Made by a program: the position numbers and the translations under genes. Of a DNA stretch of 64,000 nt, positions 46,413 to 57,830 are shown one piece after another. The stretch is from Polytrichum commune (Eukaryota; Streptophyta; Polytrichopsida; Polytrichales; Polytrichaceae), in contig OX485805.1 of the NCBI GenBank assembly GCA_950295325.1, forward strand, positions 37,499,501 to 37,563,500, given 5' to 3'. Under the pieces are notes generated by a model. That model was not told the origin of the DNA, made no database searches, and saw only the letters and a program-made list of their open reading frames with translations. Position 1 is the first letter of the stretch; every line of letters begins with the position of its first letter.

Positions 46413-48458
46413 TCAAGTTAGAGAAGAAGCAAAGGAGCTTTTGTAGGCGTCGAATTCGGCCAATTTTATATAGGCGTCTTGATCTCTACTCTGCGCTTGA
46501 TTATTTGACTTACGTGAAACTTTCGTTATTACACTACGACGTTGATCGACAATTCTTCTGCATGTATAAGTTGTGCTATCGTCAGGATCTAGATGAGGTT
46601 GTGGAAGTCCATTGTGATCATCAATTGTGTGGCGCACTCCGAAATCTTCTAACCATCCGTCAAAGCTGTTGACTCTAGGCTGTTTAAGAAACGCTTCTCG
46701 CTTAATCAATTGGTTGTTTGAAGGCTTCTTCGTCATATATTCAGAATAGGACAACGCCTTCGATTCCGAGAATTTCTTAAGGTCAGCTTCAAAGGTGGCA
46801 AAGACCTCGTCTGACTGCATAGCGGCCATTTTAATTGCCTGGTTCGGATGATCTTTGACACATTTAGATGATGCACCAGACGGCTCTGACCATCCAATGA
46901 ACACGTCAAACATCTTGCAGGACTCTGCGTCGTCTTTTCGTACGTCGACAGACTTCCATACTTTGAGAGAGTTGTTTGTTCTTTTGGATCTGCGTGTGAG
47001 CTCCGTTTTTGTGCTTTCTTGTGACGTCATGAGGTCAGGACAGGTGAACCGATCTCCTTCAACGCCATTTTCAGTTTTGCACGACTCTGCGATAGCAATC
47101 AGCTAATCAAAACAATAGTCGAGGGTAATCTCTTGAAGGTGTACGTAAAGTTCCACTACTTAATATGTAATAAGCAGATGCTTCTGCGAAATCCAACACT
47201 AGTAGGTAGACAGTACGCTATAAAAATAAAACAATTACCACGCATCTACAGGTCCCGAATGTGATCCGATGCAATTGTACCAAATGTGTACGGATACGCA
47301 TTGCAAAGCTCGGGAAGGACTGACGTAGTAACTAACTGCAAAGGCACAGAAAGACAACACAGTATGCCAGTATTTTGAAGTGTGGATGCCTGGCTATCAT
47401 ACGAGCATAGTACCACCATGCCATAGTTGTTGTCTGGAAAGAAACATAATTAGCTGATAATGAAGTTTATCGAATTAGATGTTGTAATTATGGAGCACAG
47501 TAGCTGATTCACCTGAGAGGTACTCCGCGCCATGTGAGATCGTAGTCATGGCTTTTAGCTCTTGAGACGGCCAAAGAACTATAGCGGAGTCTCTCGTGTA
47601 GTTCCTCTTCCTCGTTCCCTTTCGTCCCGTGGACCATAGCCCGGGATTATGGCCTGCAAGTGCGAGGGGCTCTGGTGTCGATTTATTATGAGCGCCTTCG
47701 TCGTCAGCAGCACTCGTGGTATGCAAGCACACTTGAAATCTCGGTTGAACACATTGATGAGAACTTCCAATCTTCTGCATGTCTTTGCGTCTCGCAGATA
47801 TCTCCTCCGCGCTGAGACAATAAGGTCTTCTCAGCATTCTCTCCACGCTGGATGCATCTAAAGTGCAACGTAGTAAGCCAGGGTGCGAAGCAATATCGTA
47901 ATACACTGTTGCTGATTACGTAACTTACTAGCCTACTCTCCAACACCAAACCCCCTCCCCGCTGGATGCATCTAATACTGTGCATCGTTGTCAGCCAGGG
48001 GCCGAAGCGATACCACAATAAACTGTTCCTAATTACATCACTCACTAGCCAGCTCTTCATGACAAAAACTCCTCCGCGCTGAGGCAATAAGGTTTTCTAT
48101 CATGTTGTCAGCCAGGGTGCGAAGCAATATCATAACATACTGTTCCTAATTACAAAAATCACTAGCCTATATTTCATCACAAAGCCTACTTATATGACGC
48201 TCAGGTGAATGCTGAATTACTTATGGCAGATTGCTGCCAAACAAACGAATGCTCTCTACATAAGACATTGAAGTACAGCACCTACCAATCCTCATACACC
48301 CGGAGCTTCTTCGGAACCTTTCTCTGGCTGGAAGAAGAACTCGGCCTAACAAGGCGCCTCTCAATGTCGTCAATCTTCTCTTGAGGAGTGCGGAAGTACC
48401 CGCTGATCTGCGAATTAGTTTCCGGTGCTCCCCCGCTTGCGAGCGCGAAATCATCCAT
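46413..48458 (-). CDS. Hypothetical protein, 381 aa, three exons
   Basis: Three exons fit in phase with consensus junctions: 48458-48286 (57 codons + 2 nt), 47811-47513, 47086-46413 (stop TGA). The N-terminus has TPQEKIDDIERRLVRPSSSSSQRKVPKKLRVYED, short-helix and Ser-rich. The middle (CAEEISARRKDMQKIG onward) is basic and low in hydrophobics, with RKGTRKRNYTRDS. The C-terminal exon begins ESCKTENGVEGDRFTC and includes LTRRSKRTNN and a mostly hydrophilic tail (KKPSNNQLIKREAFLK). No transmembrane segment or signal peptide. I recognise no family; composition suggests a nuclear protein. An upstream in-frame Met at 48485 is possible. The local GC is higher than in the surroundings, supporting coding. 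A lineage-specific gene is the best reading. Confidence 0.6.
47800..48190. repeat. Three tandem units of about 117 bp
   Basis: Units starting near 47802, 47946 and 48063 share CCTCC-CGCTG, AGCCAGGG-GCGAAGC-ATA, a CTGTT-CTAATTAC block and CACTAGCC. They occupy intron 1 of the hypothetical gene, and the first unit overlaps the acceptor and start of exon 2 (47811). The CTCCGCGCTGAG at the acceptor recurs at 48064-48075, so a second copy of the splice acceptor context exists upstream in the intron. Confidence 0.75.
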
Positions 48459-48713
48459 GCCGGAGACTCTTGAGAATCTGTCCAAATTGATCTTTCGCCA
48501 CTCAAATGTGCTTCCAATTTGCGATACACCCGATCATGTCCTCGAAATTTCAGAACCTTTCTGGTCACAGATGAGCTGTAGGTTCTTGGAGGCTCCGAAT
48601 TCCTCCCGTCGAAGATTCGGGAAGTTTTATGACAAATTTGCCTAGATTGAAATGTGTTTGTGAACACCTTATCGATTGGGCGAGAGGGCATGCATCCATG
48701 TATGCTAAACACT

Positions 48714-51700
48714 TATCTATGTCCTATTGGTTAATGGTGAATTCATGATCTCATATAGTAATTTAGGGTCTTTGAAATCAATTTTAGTATCAAATCAACC
48801 AATAAGAGTGATAGTTCTAGTATCTATTAATATTAGGAGTTTTAGTTGGATTAATGAGAGATACAAAAAAAAATAGTCCTAATTTTAGCCCCACCAACCT
48901 TAGTGATATTTCAAGAATTTGAACATTATTATATTATTTCTTTATAGTGTTAGTTTTTTTTCTTCTTCATTTAAAGTGTTTTCTCAAGCGACATGTGAAA
49001 GAGTTTTTTACAAATTTGAAAGAACGGAAAACTTGATGGAAGTATTGTATAGTACTTCCATGCTTGGAAGCCCATGTAGATGTATGGCTATTCAATAATT
49101 GACCAATTTGACAAGCATAGGTATCAACTAGAGAATTAGTTTTGTTCTTCATTCTAGCAATTGGACCCAAGCAACCGTTACTAGTTGTTTTTTGAAAAGT
49201 AGTAGGTCTAGCTACATGTTGAGTTTTAAAGTAATCAAGATGGCAAGCATAAGATTTATTTGTGGAGATTGGGGTGCCTGCATTTAGATAAAGGAGTATT
49301 TGGTGAATGCACAAAACCTATGTGTCAATTTTAGTGGCGACTTCTAATTGTACATGGAAGAAATCCAAGGCTACATGTATGCTTTGATAAGGTGAATAAA
49401 TGGCCCCATGTATAAAATATTAAGTAGCCCCATATCCATATTCACAATCTAGATGTGGGCACACAAACCACAAACTAAAGTCGAGGCATCCATAGTTGAC
49501 CAAATCCATTCCATCACTCACTAGTATACATGTAATGTGATGCCATCATGTGGTGGCAGCTTGTGATTGATTAATTGCCCTTATAAGAGTTTTGACAACT
49601 ATAGTAACCAAGATTTAGCATGTAGATGAACAGTTATGGGTTGACCTATAGATTGACTAAACCTCACCCGCTTCAAAATTTGTAGTTATTTTCCATATTC
49701 ATGGAAAAAACTTAAGAATTTGCATTCTCCTTGGGATTTGTTTCTCTTCACAAGGATAATAATCCCCATCGATTACTCCACTTAAACATATGCAAAATCT
49801 CTTCTTTTATTGGTTATAGATGCATCCACCTTAAGGGGGAAGTTGGCTACGTCTTGAAATTGGCTACACAAAAAGAAAATTGCAGTAGCCCCTTAAAGCT
49901 CTAGAGGCTTCCAAGCTCAACTAATTTGCAAATGTATGAGAGGATCAACATGCACATATCATTTAATTCAAGTTGTTGGCAACACCTTAGGCCAACAAGT
50001 GTTGTACCAACCCTATTAAATACCAATGTGCACCCAAATTGCACCAGTTGCAAACATTTAGGATGATCAATGTTGAAACATCCTACACTTGACAAACCTG
50101 TTGCATTTCTACATCCAAAAACATTGGACTTAACCCTTAACTTCCTTAGAGGCCCGTATTGGGCTTATGAATGACTTTCAAACGCAAATTCATCCACAAA
50201 GAAGGTGCTAAGAAATATAGCCATCGTTGTGTTCCTCATGAAAAATTCTTGCCAATAGCAATGATCCCATTCTAATACAAAAACATGGTTGTTCACAAGA
50301 AATTTTCAAAGTCAAGCATGAACTAAAATTTTCCTTTGTTTACACAAAGCAAAATCATGTTATTTTGATTGAAAATTGTCAATTATAAGTGGACTCTTTT
50401 TCTTACCTCGAGTGTATGATTATTCTTAACATAAGCTTGAAAGATTGGACTATAATTTTATTGAATACATTTATCACAATATCCTGAGATTTAATAATTC
50501 TAAATTGATTATAAACAAATCATGAATTTTACTGAGTATTGCTCCCATATTCATGTAATTTGAAAATCATTGGCAACAACTTTTCCTTTAGTACAACAAA
50601 AATTGAGGTCTAGAAAGCTTACTTTTTAGATGATCTAATGAGACCATAGTACGCTCCAAATAGTTAAGGGTTAAACAAAAGAACACACCCAAAATGAGCA
50701 TTGTTGCTCAAAAAGACCACTCGTACAATCACATACAAGTACAAACAGGTAGGGAGGAAATGCACCAACAATGCATTCCAATCTGAAGCTTGAAATTTTG
50801 GTACCCAAAATTCCTAAACTACACTACGCTCAAAAGCAAGCGCCACTAATTGCCACTACACAAATAAAGAGGCTACAAGGTACAAGCTTAGAGCGCAATA
50901 GAGTGGCCACCATAGGTGTGGAGAATGGAGTACAAAGTGGCGACACCACTCAACAAACCCTAGGCAGCTTGAGCCCTTGGATGGGATCCATCCATGACAC
51001 ACATTGGAACTCATTGGCTTCTCCCATAAACAGAGCTTAGATGTGGGTCCCAATTTTTAGGCGACTCCACCCCACCCATGTGAAGCTAGTTGACACCACC
51101 ATTTAACCGCGAAGAGTGGAGGTGGCACCTTAGAAGGCAAAAATCCAAAAAAAATTGACATATGTATAAATCAGTTCACTTCACCATAGCAAAGTGGCTA
51201 CTAGTAGCCAGGGAAAAGAAAAGGGGGTTGGACCCAAGGAGAATGCATGATTGGAATGCATTCATGTCCAAACCTCTAAAGATACATTAGATGGGCAAGA
51301 TACATTACTATGCACTAAAAGTTGCTATTGGAGTGTGAATTTAGTCACATCACCAACATGACCATCCAGTTGCTTGAAGATGTTGATATAATGACTGTAA
51401 TTTACCCAGAACTCATAGTTACTGAGAAGGCACGCCTGTCCTGACTTTTACGAAGTAGGAACCGAAACATAATGAAGTAAGGTCCTCGTGCCATAAATTA
51501 AGAAAATACTTGTGGCTCGTCAACACACGAGCCTTTCCCAATGGTCACAAAAGTTCAACACCTCATTCAAGGATTCCAGACCTAAGTAGTAACATTTGGG
51601 GATATGTGTACATGGATGGTATTGTAGGCAAGGACTCACCAAGGTTCCACATTCCCTCTTCAGCTGTACCAAGGTGTCTGTGCTGCGTCCAAAGATCAAG

Positions 51701-53088
51701 CATAAAGTGTGAAAAAGGGACCCATGCTTATCTCGAGGAGGTGTGGAACAAAAGGCAACAGTTGTCTTAATATATATTTCTCTTTTATGTGAAAGTCACC
51801 TTCCATACAGGTGGGATCCACTAACAATACTGCAGTGTTAACACAACAAGAAACTTGATAATACAACAAGCAGTGCAGGAACAGAATGCACGTACCTTTG
51901 AGGAAAGAGTACTGCTTCAGGTCCCAGTCCCCCCATTGCAATTAACAGACAACGATGCACAACAAACCTCTATCCTGTAGGACCACAATTAATATATATG
52001 ACAAAGAACAAATGGGAATGAGCCAGTGATGTTTAGTGAAGGAACATGAAAAAGTTGTGAACAATGTGATGATATATGATTTATGAACCCAATAACCCAA
52101 TCTTCAAAGTCTGCATACAGAGCAGCCTAATTCAAATACCGCCACTGACTGTTTTTGCGTCTTAGTGATCTTTCTAGGAGAACACCATTGACCTGTTTCA
52201 TTTGAGAATCCCAATGCATGTATGTAATTTTCAAGATGAAGGATATATAAAACATTTCCAACCAAACAGGTATGGGAAGGTTACAGGAAGGACCAGTAGA
52301 GGCTAAGTGTTAACACTGAAAGTTCCACTTGGGTTACATAGAACAGACAAAAAGCTCCACACAACAGCAGAAAGACAAATTGTAGACCTGATTTTTAAGA
52401 ACCTATTATATTAACCATGTAGTACATATGAACAAGGCGATCCTCCTGCAGCACCAACTTCGACTTTCTGACATACTGGCCAAAACCTCTGATGCTGAAC
52501 AGGTCCGATTTTTATCCACATTTTAACTCCTCAAAGGAGGAATACAATTGCTACAGAAATTGCCTCCCACAAACGGAGGTCATTGTCCATCCCTGTAGTA
52601 CTTGTCCCAGTATAAAATTCAACCTAAAGAAACACTGGACAGACGACTGTCCTTGAGATAAGCGGGTAATGTGACTAATCAGCAACAACCCACGCTCACA
52701 GAGCTCTCCCTAGCCCCTAACTATCCCATATGTGCCCCATTGCTTGGTATTGTGGCAGATCTGGTAAGCCAGTGCAGACCCATTTACCCACGTTTACCTC
52801 CTAACGAACAAACATGCATTATCACAGGGTTGACCCCTCTAAATTGGAGGACATAATCTATCCTGTAGCTCTCAACCCCAAAAAGAATCTACCCATGTGA
52901 ACAGATAACTGAAGTAGCAAACATGTCCCCAGTGGACAATGGCACAGCCTCTATGTGTAAAGCTCCAATTGACATATACATCTAGCCCAAACAATTGAAG
53001 ATATTTTTAATTTTCTTGAACATTGTAAACAGTCAAGCTGTATTGGGTTAACTGCATTACTTACACACAGATTCAAATAAAGGCTACA
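48714..53088. other. Gene-poor interval and 3' flank of the coiled-coil gene
   Basis: No supported gene in about 4.4 kb. Small frames at 48967-49314, 50771-51040, 51510-51770 and 52671-52856 have no motif and no splice context that I could extend. The last several hundred bases before 53089 should hold the 3' UTR of the minus-strand coiled-coil gene. Confidence 0.45.
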
Positions 53089-56000
53089 CTACATCTCGTC
53101 ATCATCATCAACCTCTGGTGCTTCATTGATCATTGTCATCAACATATTGATCTGTGACTGGAGCATGTTGTTCTCTCGTTCGACCTGCAACAGACCAGAC
53201 AGTGAGAGGCAGGCATTTCACCTTGTGACAAAGTCAATATAGAAACCAGCCATCTGCTGATATGGCTTAACTTAGACCATGATCTCCAGAATTGGACACC
53301 TAGTAGAGATCCATACCATGGTAAAGTTGGTGCCATACCAGGGCCAAGACTTTTAAACTGACAAGACGAAAGTTTTGAAGTAAGAAAAGTACAGTGCGAC
53401 TCCTAAGCAGGGTCTGCTTGGATGGAGCAATGGCTAAGACCAGAGATGGCAAAGACTAGGGGCATGGTCACCATTACTACTGCAGAGATAAAGTGACCAT
53501 GCCCCTAGAGTTGGCAAAGAACACCACACCCACAAATGCACTCGTGAGTAGATTTGGAAGTGTGCAGAGAGGGAGTGTGTCCTTTCTCTCCCCCCTCTCC
53601 AACGCATCCCGACAATGACTCTGTATACTTCAGACACAGACAGCCACTTTGGTGCATGGAAGAGCCACTGAAGCAGTACACTACTGATTGATTGGCCTCC
53701 ACATTCCTATTGCTGTTTGTGATTGATGGCATTAATCTACAGAGGCAATTTTTGCTGAGGGAAAGTAAAGCCACTGACCTGCATTCGTTTGGTCCTTTCA
53801 TTTTGAAGCTGGATTTGCAGATGCTCCATTGTCCGAGAGTCCTCTTCCAGCTGCTCATTCAGACCACCTATTTCCCGATCCTGTGTAAAGAGCCATCAAC
53901 TCCTGGATTACTTTGAGGATTCATAACCAGCTGTGAAACTGAAATTCCAGAACCACGCCACAGCTATCTAGGCCTTATACTATCATGGCTTGAGGAGATG
54001 AATAGATTGTTTAACGTTTGTGGATCTACAAGATATCAGACGATAGAGTATATCCATACTTGCTCCACAAGGTACTACATCACTACCTGAAGAAGCTTAC
54101 AAACTGCAAGAACCCGATACTAACTTCAATTCAAACCTGACCACTCCCTTCCAAGTCAGTTATCAGTTATTAGTTTTCAATTTTCACATTGATGACATCA
54201 CTATAGAATTTAGCAATAGAGAATCACAACAGTTGATCGTTCCTAAAATGGCACCCAAATACTGTTCATCCTGCCGGTACCATCTTTTTCCTTACAGATG
54301 ACACCAGTGGCTGAACATTTTTTCCAACAACTTCAAATATCCTACCACACTCTGGGGAATTGATTAACATATCCAGAGTGTTCAACCCATTAGATATGCT
54401 TAATCTTTGATTGCCACACAGGTACAGAACAAGGTGGAGAGCTGGCGTTGGTGAGGATTCAAAACAATCTTTGTTGCCAGAAGAGCTAAGGAAACATAAC
54501 TCAACCAGCAAATGTCGGAATGGCCAGAGAGAAGTTTCAGACACAAAGGAGGGGACAAACCTTCCGGTTCATCTCATGGACAGCAATGCGACGCATGCTC
54601 TCAACTACATCCACATTTACAAGCTTCCTCTTCTTGCCAACCACCCACCCCTGGGGGTATGTAGAAACATCAAAATCTGGTGGAGGTAGAGTGCTGTCAG
54701 GAGAGCCATCTCGAGGGCCTCGATAGGAAGGACCAAGTGGCTCAAACATTGCCCGCCTCCGTTCTGATAATTGAGAGTCCTCCATACCATTTTCAATAAC
54801 ATCTGCATCATACTCTAGAAAATCACCAGGATATTCTTCTTCGGGTTCATAAACTGGCCTGGCCTTACGACTAGAAGATCTTGAGAGCTGTCTTCTCGTA
54901 CCATCATCTTCATGATCAAAAACAGGCCTCTCTTGTTTGCTTGGATATCGAGAAAACTGTCTTCTGGTTCCATCCTCATAATACTCAGGTTCCTGATCAT
55001 GGGGAGACCTAGTCTTCCTACTTCCAGATCTTGATAAATACCTTCTCACATCTTCCTGGGGTTCCTCATGATCATATGGTGACCTATCTTTTCTGCTGTT
55101 TGACCTGGACAGATACTTCCTGACATCTTCTTGAGGTTCCGCATCGTATTCAGCATCAAGGGGAGAACTGTCCTTCCGGCTTACTGAGAGGCGTAACCGT
55201 GCAGGAGTTCTTGTAGCATTTGGGGGTGTACCAACAGCAATGTCATCGCTCCTCCGATAATCATCCATTTCTCCTGCAATTCAAGGTACATTGTCACTAA
55301 GGATAGAATAGCTCATTTGACAACAGGTCAGCCATGGAAAGCTGATAAGCGTTGCTGCATGCACCCAAACCTAAACACTCACAAGGGGAAAGAGACACAA
55401 AAAACCACTGCAGATAGATAATGGATAAGGATAGTTTCTAAAGAATCATCTGCGTTAAGAATTCACTACAATGTGTTTGAACTCGATGTGAGTAAACAAT
55501 AGCCAATAACAGTAGAGAACTGCTGATATCTGCTGGTGTGAGGCCATAATTTTCCAATAAGTTATCAGCTCAGATGTAACTTGGTCCACACAATATCACT
55601 TGATACTCTCGATGAGAGAAACGCGTGCACGAAAAAAAATACAGAACCAAGAGCTAATGCCACCACTACTGATGAAAGGATTTATAACGAGAATCAGAAG
55701 AGTCTTCACAATTAAAAACCACAAAAATGATTGCTCCTCTACGGCTAAATTGACCTAAACTGTCAGTATCAAAAGTGCTTAGGTAATCTCTAACAGGCAG
55801 AGTACACAACAATCTTCACTAATCGGTACACGGGGGGAACAATGTGGAAAGCATGATGCCAACGCTTGTCTTGTGCAGGCAACTCCTGCACAGGGCCTAA
55901 GTATCCACACTTCAACCTAGCATGTCTACTAGAAGGACCGACACAGAATCGTGCTTATGGCATCCGTGTTTTTCTGTTATTAAACAGGTACAAGCAGTAA

Positions 56001-56961
56001 CATCGTTGCATAAACTGACGCCAGACGAAATATTGCTTTGGTTGTGTAAATACTCTGGTGCAATTATACGGCAACTATTATGTAACAAGACACCGCCTCG
56101 ATGAACCACTTCATCAGAAATAGGAGCGCCATATCCCCCAATCACCTGGACAGAGGACTCTCCTGCAGAGAACGCGACTCTCGTAATTGCATATTTTATT
56201 GTTGCACGGGCTGCAGGATCTTAAAACGAATGGTTTCCTAAGATTCACTGTTACTAAATCGTATTTGTGTTGTATTGGAAAGGTTATCGTCTTCTCTCGT
56301 TCGATGACATGCCAACAAGGACCAAATATGCAACTCCAATGCGGAGATGGCCAAAATTTAACCAGGACAAGTTATCTACATCTCTGTGAGAAAACATGAC
56401 CTGTCAAATCGCCTTGACATGAAGTGTGCAATTTTCCAATTACCTAGACAGAGGACTCTCCCGCAGAGACCGGGACTAACGCAAATGCAGATTTCAGTAT
56501 TGCACGCGCTCCGTAAACTTGAACGAATCGTCACCTAACATCTACTGTTACTAAATCGCAATTTATTGTATTGCAAAGCCTCCCGTTCTCCTTTAATCGA
56601 TGGCATGTACACAAGGACCAAACATGTCCCTCCAATGCGGAGACCGGCTTTTCTACCTCTATCTGAGTGAACATGACGAGTCAAATCGCCTCAAAATGCC
56701 TAGATTTCCAAAGCGCAAGAAAACCAGCTATGCAGGTTGACTTGCGATGATATGAGAAGCATGCTCGGAGAGCTGGCTTGCCATAGACAGAACAAGTAAA
56801 ACGTTACAACAAGGAACGACAGCCGCACCACAGAAAAGGCGACCGACAGCCAGAATCTTCTTTGCGGGAGAGCCAAAAAGAAAAAGTGCAAGATTCTTAC
56901 CATTGAGACGCTTCCTCGAGAACGATTTCAAAGTAGAGTACAGAGGAGCGTCGATATCCAT
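53089..56961 (-). CDS. Plant coiled-coil protein with conserved [14 protein letters not shown] box
   Basis: Four exons join in phase: 56961-56901, 55273-54561, 53880-53779, 53184-53089 (323 aa). If the ATG in exon 2 (55268) is used instead, the protein is 301 aa. The first exon ([20 protein letters not shown]) reads in frame into exon 2, which favours the longer form; a further in-frame Met lies at 57006. Residues about 30-170 are disordered with reiterated [17 protein letters not shown]-like units. Then comes the family block ([37 protein letters not shown]) and a C-terminal coiled coil ([20 protein letters not shown] ... [13 protein letters not shown]) ending in an acidic tail. Plant homologues are annotated as GRIP/coiled-coil-like proteins of unknown function. 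It is intact. Confidence 0.82.
53456..53508. other. Inverted repeat in intron 3 of the coiled-coil gene
   Basis: CTAGGGGCATGGTCAC (53456-53471) is perfectly complemented at 53493-53508 around a 21-nt loop, and the flanks share GGCAAAG-type words. No function is assigned; it could fold in the pre-mRNA. Confidence 0.75.
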
Positions 56962-57786
56962 CGCTCTCCCTCTCTCGAACTCTCCGTTCCTAGTAACAAC
57001 CTTCATCTGTCCCCCCCTCCTAAGATCTGCTCCACCACATGTCCGATACAGTCCAACTTACGCCTTCTTCTTCTTCTTGACCGCACGGCCTCCGACCTGG
57101 ATTACATTACACGTCAAGAAACATCGTTCCTCAATCGATCTCTTCCAGATTGATATCCCATCAATCACATGCGAACACCTTCTCCTACACTCCTCTTGCC
57201 TCCCCCGATCCTACTCCTAGTCCTAATCCTCCAAGACTGATCGCAAAAACTGACCACCACAAGATTACAACACCAAGAAATAACCAAACTACACCAAAAC
57301 TACACCAACACATGTGTATTACTTACTTCCTACCGCGTGCTCCTCCGGTCTCCGTGCTCGAGGAAGCCGTACCCGGAGATGCGGGACCGCCTACCGACCG
57401 CGAACACCTCAATACACATCGGAGACCGGAGCAGGCTCAAACGGGAATCGTTTGCGTCAAGACAGGAACCGCAGGAAAGCTCTCGTGATCGGCTTCACCC
57501 CGCTGAGCAGCCTGCGCGATCGACGGCGACGAAGCAAGTACAAAGGTGTGGGAGAGTTGGCGAGGAGGAACTTGCGGAGGAGGAGCAAATGAGGAAGACG
57601 ACATAGCCAGCGTTGAGGCGCACAAAGCCTCCTGTCCCAGGGCCCTACTCACCACTCACTAATCCGCTTACCACCTCATCACTTACATAATGTACCCTCC
57701 CCTCTCCGCTTAATGCACTCACTAATGCCGTCGTCTCTTTACTTCTACCCCATTTCACCTGTATAGTGTATTTCTGACCTACCATG

Positions 57787-57822
<36 letters not shown>

Positions 57823-57830
57823 GTAGTCTA
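56962..57830 (-). promoter_or_regulatory. Promoter/leader region of the coiled-coil gene
   Basis: The stretch is GC- and CpG-richer than its surroundings, especially 57320-57640, with long chance frames in several readings. A (CT)n microsatellite of about 18 units lies at 57784-57820 (GA on the gene's strand). A leader exon ending near 57330 (donor-like GTAAGTAA on the minus strand) is possible. No other gene is supported here. Confidence 0.5.
57784..57820. repeat. (CT)n microsatellite
   Basis: An uninterrupted CT repeat of about 18 units. It lies upstream of the coiled-coil gene. GA/CT repeats are common in plant core promoters and 5' leaders, and are often polymorphic. Confidence 0.95.

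Noticed and set aside
46364-46672. Plus-strand frame opposite the unknown gene
   Set aside because: It is a shadow of exon 3 of the minus-strand gene and has no splice context.
57150-57655. Several overlapping frames on both strands
   Set aside because: The region is GC-rich promoter/leader sequence where stops are rare; frames on both strands are equally open and match no family.
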